From DASTDY01 sp035457345 (lineage in GTDB: Bacteria > Patescibacteriota > Saccharimonadia > Saccharimonadales > EFPC-124), in contig DATIBT010000009.1 in the NCBI GenBank assembly GCA_035457345.1, positions 1 to 39,482 on the forward strand: a DNA stretch of 39,482 nucleotides, in the 5' to 3' direction. Positions 16,201 through 22,563 of the stretch are shown here, piece after piece. The notes beneath the pieces were generated by a model. The model did no database searches. It worked only from the letters and a program-made list of their open reading frames with translations, and was not told the origin of the DNA. Position 1 is the stretch's first letter. Each line of letters begins with the position of its first letter. A program made the translations under genes and the position numbers.

Positions 16201-16998
16201 GACTCTGTCACTTGGACAGTTCGCCGCCAAACAGCCAAAACCTTTGACGTAACTGCGCTTAAAGTGCGCATCAGCGTTGGCACATGGGCAAACGTAGCCG
16301 CACCTGGCACTGCCAAGTTTGACAATCTGAACCTACCAACGACCACCACTCCCGCTACTAACAACGCCATGTCGCTAAACGGCGCGTCGGCTGGCGCGAG
16401 CGTTAACGGCGGCGGGCTCTATAACTTGCAAACATTCACGGTTGAATCATGGGTGAAAATCCAAAACACTACGCTGGTCGGCAGCGAAATCTTCTCTAAC
16501 GGCGACAACTACGGCCTTCGCGCCGAGCCAGACGGCAGCCTGACATTCTTCCTGCACACTGGCAACTTCAACTGGCAAGGTTTCAATGCCTTTGGGGTGA
16601 ATATGAAGGACAATGCATGGCACCATGTCGCAGTTGTAAAGAGCGCGAGCCAAGTGATTGTGTACATTGACGGCGTCGCGCGCACCACGCAAAGCTTTGC
16701 CACCCCAGTCAGCTATACGCTCGGCGCAACCTTTGTTTCTGGTGCGCATGGCAACGGCAGCACAGAATTCAACCTGACCGGCAGCATAGACGAACTCCGC
16801 ATTTGGAACACCGCTCGCACAGCCAGCCAGATCCAAACGAACATGACCAAAGAACTCACCGCCCCTCAAACTGGCCTTGTTGGTTACTGGCAATTCAACG
16901 CCACGTCTGGCACGACCGCACCGGACCTTAGTGGCAATAACAAGAACCTCACCCTCAGCAACGGCGCCATCTGGGGCGCAGGTTTCCCCAAGCAATAA
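13219..16998 (+). CDS. Secreted PQQ-dependent sugar dehydrogenase-like protein with PKD and two LamG domains
   Basis: After a signal peptide ending near ADA, residues about 40-435 form a soluble aldose-sugar-dehydrogenase beta-propeller: RGLLGLALDPNFASNG, SHGPDTLQFGSDGKLYV with the catalytic-type H188, and AYGFRNPFRF with R265-N266 that contact PQQ, then GDVGWATWEEVN (calcium side). A PKD domain follows (about 441-526, SWNFGDGS and HTY), an Ig-like segment, a LamG domain (about 636-815), a DUF1349-like beta-sandwich (about 860-1042) and a second LamG (about 1048-1250). There is no C-terminal anchor. GAGG at 13206-13209 supports GTG 13219; GTG 13204 would add five residues. It may oxidise sugars outside the cell, or bind surfaces through the lectin-like domains. 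1259 residues. Confidence 0.85.
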   Translation: MLAHIATRLKRSLPIVAVIGVVGIIMLTTRADAAPLPNTGAPAGFTLNSVATGFTTPTTAAFAPDGRMFVAQKNGVVKIVKNGATLGTPFYTTPNVNTYVDRGLLGLALDPNFASNGYVYLLYTYDNNPGHDNDSKTGRLLRVTANGDVATPGSEKIILGTTVGTPAKPSCDQYPVNTDCIPADYFSHGPDTLQFGSDGKLYVSIGESASYNDVDTRAFRAQNLDSYSGKMLRINPADGTGPADNPFYDGNPSHIRSKVYAYGFRNPFRFAIHPTNGTVVMGDVGWATWEEVNVVTAGKNYGWPCYEGNEQQNGIPEGTTGAYKDLAQCQSLYANVPANMTFPTTVYEHPPGSAIAAGMFYTGNQYPAQWQNRFFYGDYARNQIYTLQLDANKNLVPGSVQTFANNAAGPVSFFPGPNGDVYYVGIYNDAIFKISYSTQNQPPSALAAADKTFGPSPLAVNFSSAGSSDPDNDPLTYSWNFGDGSAVSTAANPAHTYTQNGIYTATLTVKDTQNHTATSTVTVYVGQEPPVLTITSPVDASTAADGQVINFAGTATNNGQPMPADQLHWKVTIQHCPLDSCHAHQVTTVDGTGGSITFPAHEKPFYIEFTLTATNAAGLSATKTASVFPTGQPVTRSVQFDGLNDYAIAAKPEDFKLQQFTAEAWVKTLATDDGGAEVISQGDNWMIRLTPEGGVVFAWATGNGEWTGADVDTVNVKDGIWHHIAVTKTASAVKFYVDGNKVGEAENAAPIAYVLGPNLYVGQHGNGSGDYNFNGAIDELRVWSAPRTDAEISQYRNTTLPAGELSKLVAYYKADEGNGTNVVDNSANQLHPLTLVNGANWTAGAPISSPPTTPTNTPMNQLQDAFTGTTIDATKWSTFGTAAQTTQNGTLNVAPTANAPGYFGIVSKQNYDLTGSSLLADVSQTTGAGAAETQLMAELDANNRAVIMRSNNNLVARLSTNNVNSDTSVAYNATSMKWWRIREAGNTIYFETSPDSVTWTVRRQTAKTFDVTALKVRISVGTWANVAAPGTAKFDNLNLPTTTTPATNNAMSLNGASAGASVNGGGLYNLQTFTVESWVKIQNTTLVGSEIFSNGDNYGLRAEPDGSLTFFLHTGNFNWQGFNAFGVNMKDNAWHHVAVVKSASQVIVYIDGVARTTQSFATPVSYTLGATFVSGAHGNGSTEFNLTGSIDELRIWNTARTASQIQTNMTKELTAPQTGLVGYWQFNATSGTTAPDLSGNNKNLTLSNGAIWGAGFPKQ

Positions 16999-16999
16999 G

Positions 17000-17479
17000 C
17001 TATATGCCGTCTTGCGACGACACTTGGCCAACCTTGGTTAAGCCTTTTACAAGTTCACGCCGGTCAAAAACAGTGGTATCAATCTCTTTCTGTGCCGCTA
17101 TAACTAAACCCTGAATAATAGCTTGTAACCGCAGTGCGTCATGGCGCCACAAACGCCGAACCTCGTATGGCTTGTCCGGGTCAAAATAACGGGTAGAGAT
17201 TTTAAGCGAACCGAAGAACGGGCCTACATTCGCTGTCACATTCAAAATATCTTCTATGCGGACACTGGTGGTGCCGCCTACGAAAAAGAACGACCGCTGG
17301 ACAATCACTACTTGCGTGCGGTCAACCACGACAGTGTCGGGAAACAAATCCATGGGGAAGACCGTTTGTGCCCTGGCGAGTATCTCCTGGGCACTATCTA
17401 CCACCTTTGTAAGCTCGTTCAAGGCTTGAGCTCGCTCACGCACCTGGGGTGGGGCTGAGACTGTTGGTTGCTGTGCCAT
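17000..17479 (-). CDS. Hypothetical protein with bacterial PH-like core
   Basis: 159 residues, soluble. After an N-terminal helix, the segment PDTVVVDRTQVVIVQRSFFFVGGTTSVRIEDI and the following LKISTRYFDPDKPYEVRRL read like a bacterial PH-domain beta sheet, then a C-terminal helix. Function unknown. GGAGGACC precedes the ATG by 5 nt, and a TACAAT box lies further upstream. It converges on the large PQQ-like gene with only one nt between stop codons, so transcripts may collide. Confidence 0.65.
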   Translation of the reverse strand: MAQQPTVSAPPQVRERAQALNELTKVVDSAQEILARAQTVFPMDLFPDTVVVDRTQVVIVQRSFFFVGGTTSVRIEDILNVTANVGPFFGSLKISTRYFDPDKPYEVRRLWRHDALRLQAIIQGLVIAAQKEIDTTVFDRRELVKGLTKVGQVSSQDGI

Positions 17480-17568
17480 GTTGGTCCTCCACTTAGCCGT
17501 ACCATCATTGTAAAAGTATTCAAGGGTCTACGCCGTTAAAAATATTACTCCACCCCCACATAGACCGG

Positions 17569-17574
17569 TATAAT
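17569..17574 (+). promoter_or_regulatory. -10 box TATAAT, 7 nt before ATG 17582 (leaderless)
   Basis: TATAAT-GAACGTA-ATG. The box overlaps an in-frame ATG at 17573, which therefore cannot be in the transcript; this moves the PAP2 start to 17582. Confidence 0.75.
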
Positions 17575-17581
17575 GAACGTA

Positions 17582-18115
17582 ATGCTAAAAGAAAGTATTG
17601 TTCGCTTTGATACCGCAATAACCACTAGCGTGCACCAGTGGCCGGGATGGTTGTATGGCCCAATGTGGCTCGCTACCACTCTAGGCCATCCGGCGAGCAT
17701 GTTACTGCTCTCCCTTGGCATTGGATGGTACGCCTGGGAGCATGGATATAAAGCAGTCACCTACAGCTTTGCGGCAGCCACGGCAGCAATGCTTCTTAAC
17801 ACATTACTCAAACACTACATTCACCGGCCGCGTCCGGACACACTGTACGTGAGCAATATGTACTTTAAGACTGCCAGCTTCCCCAGTGGGCACGCATTTG
17901 GCGCGATGATTGTTTTGGGCCTGGCCGCTTACCTGGCTGTCAAATATATGCCGCATCCTTGGAATATTGCAGCTTCCATACTGCTTGGATTAGGTATCTT
18001 CTTGGTAGGTATCTCGCGAGTATATTTAGGCGCGCACTACCCAACAGATGTCATTGCCGGGTGGGTGCTTGGCGCCTTCTGTCTTGCAATTATCATTGTT
18101 TTCGTTAAACCGTAG
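17582..18115 (+). CDS. PAP2-family membrane phosphatase
   Basis: PAP2 enzymes remove phosphate from lipids such as phosphatidate or undecaprenyl diphosphate. All three motifs are present: KHYIHRPRP, SFPSGHAFG and SRVYLGAHYPTDVIAG with catalytic His and Asp. Five to six membrane helices. The 177-residue start at ATG 17582 is set by the -10 box 7 nt upstream. The diacylglycerol kinase gene begins 1 nt after the stop, so a lipid-phosphate cycle (phosphatidate to diacylglycerol and back) is a reasonable inference. A UppP/BcrC-like role in cell wall lipid recycling is the alternative. Confidence 0.92.
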   Translation: MLKESIVRFDTAITTSVHQWPGWLYGPMWLATTLGHPASMLLLSLGIGWYAWEHGYKAVTYSFAAATAAMLLNTLLKHYIHRPRPDTLYVSNMYFKTASFPSGHAFGAMIVLGLAAYLAVKYMPHPWNIAASILLGLGIFLVGISRVYLGAHYPTDVIAGWVLGAFCLAIIIVFVKP

Positions 18116-18116
18116 T

Positions 18117-18992
18117 ATGCTGATTATCTATAATCCCCGTGCGGGCAATGCTTCAAAGTTGAGCGATATTCGGGCTTTTTGCGAAAAGCACAGCCTACGC
18201 GCCGAACTGGTACCTATTACTCACAAACAGCTCAAACAAAAAATCAGCGCTACACAACCGGGCGAAGTTGTCGTGGCGGCAGGCGGGGATGGGACAGTGA
18301 GCTTTGTGGCCTCGTTACTTGCCGGCACCAAGACACCACTTGGGGTGCTGCCAATTGGCACGCTCAATCACTTTGCGAAGGACCTAGGCATACCCACAGT
18401 CGTGGGGGAGGCTATGCAAATGTTACTCATCGGAAAACCTACGGCTGTTGATACTGCCCGAGTAAACTCACGGCTATTTATTAACAACTCCAGTATCGGA
18501 TTGTATCCGCGTTCACTTCGCATACGCGAAAAGCACCAAGAAAGTCTGGGCAAATGGCCTGCGGCGATTGTAGGCATCTGGAAGGTCATTACGCGCCCCC
18601 GGCGCTATCACGTTGAACTGACGGCACATGGCAACGTGCGCACCTTCCGCACGCCGTTCGTGTTTATAGGAAACAATGCATACAACCTCGCGCCGACTGG
18701 ATTCACCAACCGCACATCACTTACGGAGGGAAATCTGGCCGTGTATGTCATTAAAACGCACAACCCTGTGCGGATTATGGCCTTGTTTATTGCGGCGCTT
18801 TTTAGCAACAAGCGCCGTACCAAAGATTTTGAAATGTTTCTGGTTAGGCAGTGTATTATTCGCACTCGTCGCAAACGGGGCATTGCAGTTGCGCATGACG
18901 GTGAAGTGAGTAGTATGCGGCCACCGCTAAGGTATACGTCGCTCCCGGGGAACTTAAGCGTCATTACCCCGGCAAAAACCTCCAATAAATAA
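18117..18992 (+). CDS. Diacylglycerol kinase family lipid kinase
   Basis: The catalytic domain of this family phosphorylates diacylglycerol or related lipids with ATP. IIYNPRAGN opens the protein, VVVAAGGDGTVSFVAS holds the GGDGT nucleotide loop, and LGVLPIGTLNHFAKDLGIP is the family signature; a C-terminal beta domain has VAHDGE. ATG 18117 directly follows the PAP2 stop and aligns with the family start; the longer frame from 18048 overlaps PAP2. 291 residues, peripheral to the membrane. Co-transcribed with PAP2. Confidence 0.92.
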   Translation: MLIIYNPRAGNASKLSDIRAFCEKHSLRAELVPITHKQLKQKISATQPGEVVVAAGGDGTVSFVASLLAGTKTPLGVLPIGTLNHFAKDLGIPTVVGEAMQMLLIGKPTAVDTARVNSRLFINNSSIGLYPRSLRIREKHQESLGKWPAAIVGIWKVITRPRRYHVELTAHGNVRTFRTPFVFIGNNAYNLAPTGFTNRTSLTEGNLAVYVIKTHNPVRIMALFIAALFSNKRRTKDFEMFLVRQCIIRTRRKRGIAVAHDGEVSSMRPPLRYTSLPGNLSVITPAKTSNK

Positions 18993-19000
18993 TCTGATGG

Positions 19001-19044
19001 TATAATATTCCGCGGCGGAACAATCAACACCCGAAAGTAAGGAG
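19001..19044 (+). promoter_or_regulatory. Extended -10 and ribosome site for the acyltransferase operon
   Basis: TGGTATAAT (18998-19006) is an extended -10. TAAGGAG (19038-19044) lies 8 nt before GTG 19053, favouring that start over GTG 19044, which overlaps the ribosome site. Confidence 0.7.
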
Positions 19045-19052
19045 TGGTACGG

Positions 19053-20027
19053 GTGGCGTTCATCGTTCCAAAGTTTGAGATCGGCGAGATCGACCCAGTG
19101 TTGGCATATGCCGTCGAGGCCGTGCCGCGCTTCTGTGAGCGCATTGGGTGCGACAACCCCCGCACAATTCACAACGCGTTCATGGCTGCATTGGTCGCCA
19201 ATGCCAATCGCATACATGAGACCTTGACCGCAGCATATGTACCGCGGGATCCTGCCTCCAGGCGTCTACTGACGCTCATGGAATCCGTACTGGTACGCGA
19301 GCTGGAAACAGACGGCCACGAACACCTCCTGCACGCCCTCAAGTTCATGGAGCAAGGCGGCAATGTGCTCCTGGTGTCCAACCACACCAGTGGCGCAGAC
19401 ACGTTGGTTCTGGACTGGGTAGCTAACAAGGTTGCCAGCGACGCCGCTCACAGTTGGACCTACATGGCCGGCCATGTCGTCAACCTGTACTTGCTGCCCT
19501 TGGTGGTGGCTGGTGGCGTGAATCGGCTCCAGATTTTCTCGGAGCGCTACGCCGGACTGGTCAGCAACGACCTGCGCCAGCAAATGCGAGCGCAAAACGC
19601 GAGCGCCCTCTTGTATCTGCGCGCCCTCGCAGAAGGAGGCGGTCAGTGCGTCGTGCTGTACCCAGAAGGCGGCAGGGGCGAGGGCGCCCTCAAGCCGGGC
19701 GAACCGCAAACCATGCAAATCGCGCAGCTCATAGCACGGGTATCGCCCGAAGGATTGCTCGTGCTGCCGTCGTACGTTGCATCTGCTGACATTTTGCCGG
19801 TTCGGCGTACTCAGAACGAGTTCAACGAATTCGTGGAACACGCCAGGCCAGGAAACGCCACACTGCGATTCGGCCCGGGTATACCATGGCAAGATCTTCA
19901 GCCTTCGGGATGCATGAACCCGGCGGCGCTCCGGTCGTATCTGATCGGTAGGGTCATGATGGGCATTGCCGATCTCGCACCAACGCTCAAAGCTCGTGGT
20001 CCGCACAACCGTAAGGGGAGTAAATGA
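19053..20027 (+). CDS. Glycerol-phosphate/lysophosphatidate acyltransferase-like protein
   Basis: Members transfer an acyl chain to glycerol-3-phosphate or lysophosphatidate. Block I is SNHTSGADTL (His-x4-Asp catalytic pair), and block III is LYPEGGRGEGAL, matching the FPEGxR-type phosphate-binding block. Flanking helices at 85-110 and a C-terminal RSYLIGRVMMG segment complete a PlsC-like domain. 324 residues; GTG 19053 is chosen from the ribosome site. The CoaE-like gene overlaps its stop by 4 nt (ATGA), so translation is coupled. Codons are GC-rich compared with the PAP2/DAG-kinase pair before it, suggesting a different origin. Confidence 0.78.
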   Translation: MAFIVPKFEIGEIDPVLAYAVEAVPRFCERIGCDNPRTIHNAFMAALVANANRIHETLTAAYVPRDPASRRLLTLMESVLVRELETDGHEHLLHALKFMEQGGNVLLVSNHTSGADTLVLDWVANKVASDAAHSWTYMAGHVVNLYLLPLVVAGGVNRLQIFSERYAGLVSNDLRQQMRAQNASALLYLRALAEGGGQCVVLYPEGGRGEGALKPGEPQTMQIAQLIARVSPEGLLVLPSYVASADILPVRRTQNEFNEFVEHARPGNATLRFGPGIPWQDLQPSGCMNPAALRSYLIGRVMMGIADLAPTLKARGPHNRKGSK

Positions 20028-20647
20028 TCATCGCCGTTGCCGGTCCCATGCAGGCCGGAAAGAGCAATACGTTTGCCCAGTTCGCCCAAATGGGTATTCC
20101 GTACATTGGCCTGAACGCCCCGTCCAACTGCTTGCGGCGTACGTCGCCGGCACTGCGACAGGCCTACGAGCAGGCAGGCCTTTTAGATACTTTGGACGAA
20201 AGGGGCCGTCAAGAACTGACGTTCTACCTCAGGCTGGGGCAATACCCCGAGCTATTCCCGACCATCATGGACGTAGAAGTCCCCATGGTGACTGGCGTAG
20301 CGCAGGCTATGCTGGCAGCAGAAAGGGGACCGCACGTCGCGATCAGCTGGGCCTACATGCACTTGCTGGTCGGCGAACTGCCGATTAACCACGTGTTCTT
20401 CCTGCGGCCAAACAAACGAGTCTGGCACCGGCGTCTCCGTGGCCGCGCGCTGGCGATGGGGCTTCCGCGACATGGGCACATCAGCGACGGAGTTATCCAG
20501 CAGATAGCCCACAGTACTCGCATGGATCCCGACTTCATCGAGCAAATGCTACTGGCCACGGGCGTGCCCATGACCATGATCGACTCAAGCGGGCAAGACC
20601 AAGGCGGGCTCGTGGTCCGCCGGACCATCGAGAGTCTCGTAAGATAG
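20024..20647 (+). CDS. P-loop kinase, dephospho-CoA kinase (CoaE)-like
   Basis: Residues 1-20 hold a Walker A loop, AVAGPMQAGKSNTFAQF, followed by a CoaE/NMP-kinase-like layout: an acceptor-binding region with LRR, a PHVAISW strand, VFFLRPNKRVWHRRLRGRA as the lid with paired Arg, and a C-terminal MTMIDSSGQ strand. CoaE makes coenzyme A in the last synthetic step; the similarity is moderate and another small-molecule kinase is possible. Its ATG overlaps the acyltransferase stop (ATGA) after AAGGGGAG. Pairing with an acyltransferase would make a CoA-related role sensible. 207 residues, GC-rich. Confidence 0.55.
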   Translation: MIIAVAGPMQAGKSNTFAQFAQMGIPYIGLNAPSNCLRRTSPALRQAYEQAGLLDTLDERGRQELTFYLRLGQYPELFPTIMDVEVPMVTGVAQAMLAAERGPHVAISWAYMHLLVGELPINHVFFLRPNKRVWHRRLRGRALAMGLPRHGHISDGVIQQIAHSTRMDPDFIEQMLLATGVPMTMIDSSGQDQGGLVVRRTIESLVR

Positions 20648-20699
20648 CGATCCGCCATAACCAATAGCCCCGCCGCGGGCGAAGCAACCTGACGGGTGT

Positions 20700-20719
20700 G
20701 CCTCGCCGCAAGGCGGGGC
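20700..20719 (+). terminator. 8-bp hairpin with GCAA tetraloop
   Basis: GCCTCGCC (20700-20707) pairs with GGCGGGGC (20712-20719; one G-U) around a GNRA loop. The 3' arm is also perfectly complementary to GCCCCGCC at 20667-20674, so two mutually exclusive stems are possible after the CoaE-like gene. No T-tract follows directly. Confidence 0.5.
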
Positions 20720-20740
20720 ATCCACCTAAATAACACAAGA

Positions 20741-20770
20741 ACGGCCCATTGGCCGTATTTTTTATTTTTA
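20741..20770 (+). terminator. Intrinsic terminator of the acyltransferase/kinase operon
   Basis: ACGGCC (20741-20746), loop CATT, GGCCGT (20751-20756), then ATTTTTTATTTTTA. A classic U-tailed terminator on the plus strand. Confidence 0.9.
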
Positions 20771-20784
20771 TACACGTACTTCAC

Positions 20785-20834
20785 GCGTTCCCGGACGCGC
20801 GGTGTGTTTCGCGCTTTCGCGCGTCCGGGAACGC
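20785..20834. terminator. Perfect 17-bp inverted repeat, T-less, downstream of the minus gene ending at 20856
   Basis: GCGTTCCCGGACGCGCG (20785-20801) and its exact reverse complement (20818-20834) flank a 16-nt loop. It lies 21 nt past the stop of the minus-strand gene. No T-run follows on either strand, so it would be a hairpin-only terminator or 3' stabiliser of the kind common in GC-rich Actinobacteria. Confidence 0.65.
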
Positions 20835-20855
20835 TGGTGCAGGAAAGGTGTGATG

Positions 20856-21266
20856 TCAGCCGGCCGCGTCCTCAATCCGCAGCTCGACGAGGCAGTACCA
20901 CGCACCGTTGACATCGTCGCCCGTGTGCACCCACTGCCGGGCAGCGCCGTGACCGGTGCCGCCGAGTGTCGCCGCGTTGGTCTCGGCGTGCAACGTGCCC
21001 GGCTCGGCGAGCTGCTCGTCGGGCATGACCCGCAGCATCACGTCGTGGAACATTGCCAGGGCCTCTTCCTCCACGTGGTACACGCCCGGCTGCCCAGAGA
21101 GCTCAGCCGCAGCGTGCACCAGGAAGTCAAGGAAGGCGCCGGCGGTCGTTGCGTCACAGACGCCCTCGGCCACGTACCTTGCGATGAGCCCGTCTCGCGG
21201 CGAGAACTGATCGCCGTCCACCGTCTTGTCGAGGACGACAACGCCGCTTTGTGTCTGTTCGGGCAT
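20856..21266 (-). CDS. Hypothetical protein, 136 aa, GC-rich
   Basis: Soluble acidic protein with no signal peptide. A helical middle (ATTAGAFLDFLVHAAAELSG, EEEALAMFHDVMLRVMPDEQLAE) is followed by strands ending QWVHTGDDVNGAWYCLVELRIEDAAG. I do not recognise the family. Codon choice is strongly GC-ended and unlike the gpmA- or ndh-type genes; an actinobacterial origin is inferred. GGCAGG precedes the ATG and a TTGTATAGT -10 box lies at 21323-21316. It is a monocistronic unit closed by a 17-bp hairpin. Confidence 0.6.
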   Translation of the reverse strand: MPEQTQSGVVVLDKTVDGDQFSPRDGLIARYVAEGVCDATTAGAFLDFLVHAAAELSGQPGVYHVEEEALAMFHDVMLRVMPDEQLAEPGTLHAETNAATLGGTGHGAARQWVHTGDDVNGAWYCLVELRIEDAAG

Positions 21267-21315
21267 GGCCTACCTGCCTTTCCGAATGCACACCTGGATA
21301 GGTGCTCGTACTTTC

Positions 21316-21321
21316 ACTATA
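21316..21321 (-). promoter_or_regulatory. -10 box TATAGT of the gene at 20856-21266
   Basis: TATAGT on the minus strand preceded by TTG, about 50 nt before the ATG. No convincing -35. Confidence 0.5.
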
Positions 21322-21418
21322 CAACGCCCAGTAAAGAAGACAACGGTAACAGATAACTTGTAAGCTTATTAACGAACCCGGCGTACACTGTTTCACAGAC
21401 CGGCAGCTCGTGGCTGTC

Positions 21419-21500
21419 TATACTAAGAATGTGCCCGACGGTTGATGAGATATCCTAGTTCAGAGGTCGATCACCGCTCGGACAAAAGTAAGGAAGGAGG
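21419..21500 (+). promoter_or_regulatory. Promoter, leader and strong ribosome site of the KGG operon
   Basis: TATACT (21419-21424) is followed by a leader of about 75 nt and GGAAGGAGGGG (21491-21501) just before ATG 21507. No known RNA motif was recognised in the leader. Confidence 0.55.
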
Positions 21501-21506
21501 GGAATA

Positions 21507-21728
21507 ATGAAACTGAATGACTTCAAATCTTTTATAGAAGCCCACAAGCGGACATTCAAGCTAAAGCCAGAGACGGCCGACAAGCCCGCACAAAAAGTTG
21601 TTATTGAACGCCACGCATCAAATGACGGTTCCGAACATCAGCAAAAACAGCTCCCGTACCATGCCGTACTACGGCCCCGTATTGTTCCCCGCCACCACTT
21701 ACTGCACACCATAGCGCCAATACACTAA
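21507..21728 (+). CDS. Small basic protein, 73 aa, cotranscribed with KGG protein
   Basis: A very strong ribosome site supports ATG 21507. The product begins MKLNDFKSFIEAHKRTFKLK and is rich in Lys, His and Arg with a His-rich end (RHHLLHTIAPIH). No membrane segment or known motif. It is followed after 11 nt by the KGG stress-protein gene with its own AAAGGAGG, and one terminator closes both, so a shared stress-related role is possible but unproven. Confidence 0.6.
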   Translation: MKLNDFKSFIEAHKRTFKLKPETADKPAQKVVIERHASNDGSEHQQKQLPYHAVLRPRIVPRHHLLHTIAPIH

Positions 21729-21739
21729 AGGAGGTAAGC

Positions 21740-21946
21740 ATGCCAAGCAGTACAAGTAACCGTGGATTCCGTGCAATGAGCCCAGAAATGAGAAGCCGTA
21801 TCGCATCCGAAGGCGGCAGCAAAAGCGGTGGCAACTTTAAATTTAATCGAGAGCGGGCGAGGACGGCCGGCCAACTCGGCGCGGCAGCCCAACCCATAGA
21901 GGCCAAACGCAAGGGCGGCCGCAATAGCCACCGTAATAGGCCGTAG
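21740..21946 (+). CDS. KGG-repeat general stress protein (GsiB/con-10-like)
   Basis: RGFRAMSPEMRSRIASEGGSK matches the opening repeat of KGG proteins (RGFAxMDPExxREIASKGG), and further copies are weaker: GGNFKFNRERARTAGQLG and AKRKGGRNS. These small hydrophilic proteins accumulate in desiccation, starvation or general stress and are probably protective. 68 residues, disordered in character. AAAGGAGGTAAGC precedes the ATG. The basic C-terminus might bind nucleic acid. Confidence 0.82.
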   Translation: MPSSTSNRGFRAMSPEMRSRIASEGGSKSGGNFKFNRERARTAGQLGAAAQPIEAKRKGGRNSHRNRP

Positions 21947-21962
21947 CATCTCAACCCCAAAC

Positions 21963-21994
21963 AAAACAGGAGACCCCAGCGCCTCCTGTTTTTT
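21963..21994 (+). terminator. Intrinsic terminator of the KGG operon
   Basis: AAAACAGGAG (21963-21972) pairs with CTCCTGTTTT (21983-21992), ending in TTTTTT. Located 17 nt after the KGG stop. Confidence 0.9.
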
Positions 21995-22003
21995 GCCCCA
22001 ACA

Positions 22004-22030
22004 AAAGACCCCGGAATATCCGGGGTCTTT
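22004..22030 (-). terminator. Terminator of the greA operon (bidirectional)
   Basis: AAAGACCCCGG (22004-22014) pairs with CCGGGGTCTTT (22020-22030). On the minus strand the stem is followed by a T-rich run. It lies 24 nt past the greA stop. Confidence 0.85.
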
Positions 22031-22053
22031 ATGGCGTGGTGGCCAAGCTAAGG

Positions 22054-22545
22054 CTACTGCTGGGTTGCCGCCTGCGAATCGACGCCCACAATACGGTACG
22101 AAAAACTTTTACGCGGACCGGTCACTTTAACAATCGCATTCTTCATTTTGCCAAGAAGGGCAATGCCGAGCGGGCTTTTATCTGAGATTTTACCTTCGTC
22201 AGGATTGGCTTCGAGTGAACTCACCAACATACAGCTCATTTCACCGTGTGCCACCACCCCCTCGGGTTGCAAGCGTACAACGGAACCAATCTGTACTGTC
22301 CCGTCTGCCGGGAGCTCGCTCCAGAGTTTGGCATGAGCGATCATATCTTTGGTGCGCTCAATCTCTTTATCAAGGAAGTTAAGCCGTATAGTATCATCGA
22401 TAAGATCGAAATCTTCTACATCTTTCGATTGCCGCAGCTCCACTAGCTTCGCGCGTAATTCGCGCGTCTCGTTTTTATAGGCATCGAGCTGCTCGCTCAG
22501 CGCCTTCAGGCCAGATTCACTAACGTAATGGTATTGTTTGCTCAT
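22054..22545 (-). CDS. greA: GreA/GreB-family transcription elongation factor
   Basis: Gre factors rescue backtracked RNA polymerase by stimulating transcript cleavage. Residues 1-80 form the coiled coil that enters the secondary channel, with an acidic turn DVEDFDLIDD in the expected tip region. The C-terminal domain has KISDKSPLGIALLGK, the family signature, and PRKSFSYRIVGV. 163 residues is normal. GGAGG precedes the ATG by 6 nt. A 58-codon gene ends 18 nt upstream on the same strand and is probably in the same operon. Confidence 0.92.
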   Translation of the reverse strand: MSKQYHYVSESGLKALSEQLDAYKNETRELRAKLVELRQSKDVEDFDLIDDTIRLNFLDKEIERTKDMIAHAKLWSELPADGTVQIGSVVRLQPEGVVAHGEMSCMLVSSLEANPDEGKISDKSPLGIALLGKMKNAIVKVTGPRKSFSYRIVGVDSQAATQQ

Positions 22546-22563
22546 TTTGTTTCCTCCGTGCTT

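Noticed and set aside
17573..17581. ATG 17573 as the PAP2 start
   Set aside because: It overlaps the TATAAT box; the next in-frame ATG lies at the expected transcription start.
18048..18116. Longer N-terminus of the diacylglycerol kinase
   Set aside because: It runs inside the PAP2 gene and family members start at MLIIYNPRAG.
19266..20006. 246-codon open frame antisense to the acyltransferase
   Set aside because: Shadow of a GC-rich gene; the opposite strand carries intact acyltransferase motifs and ribosome site.
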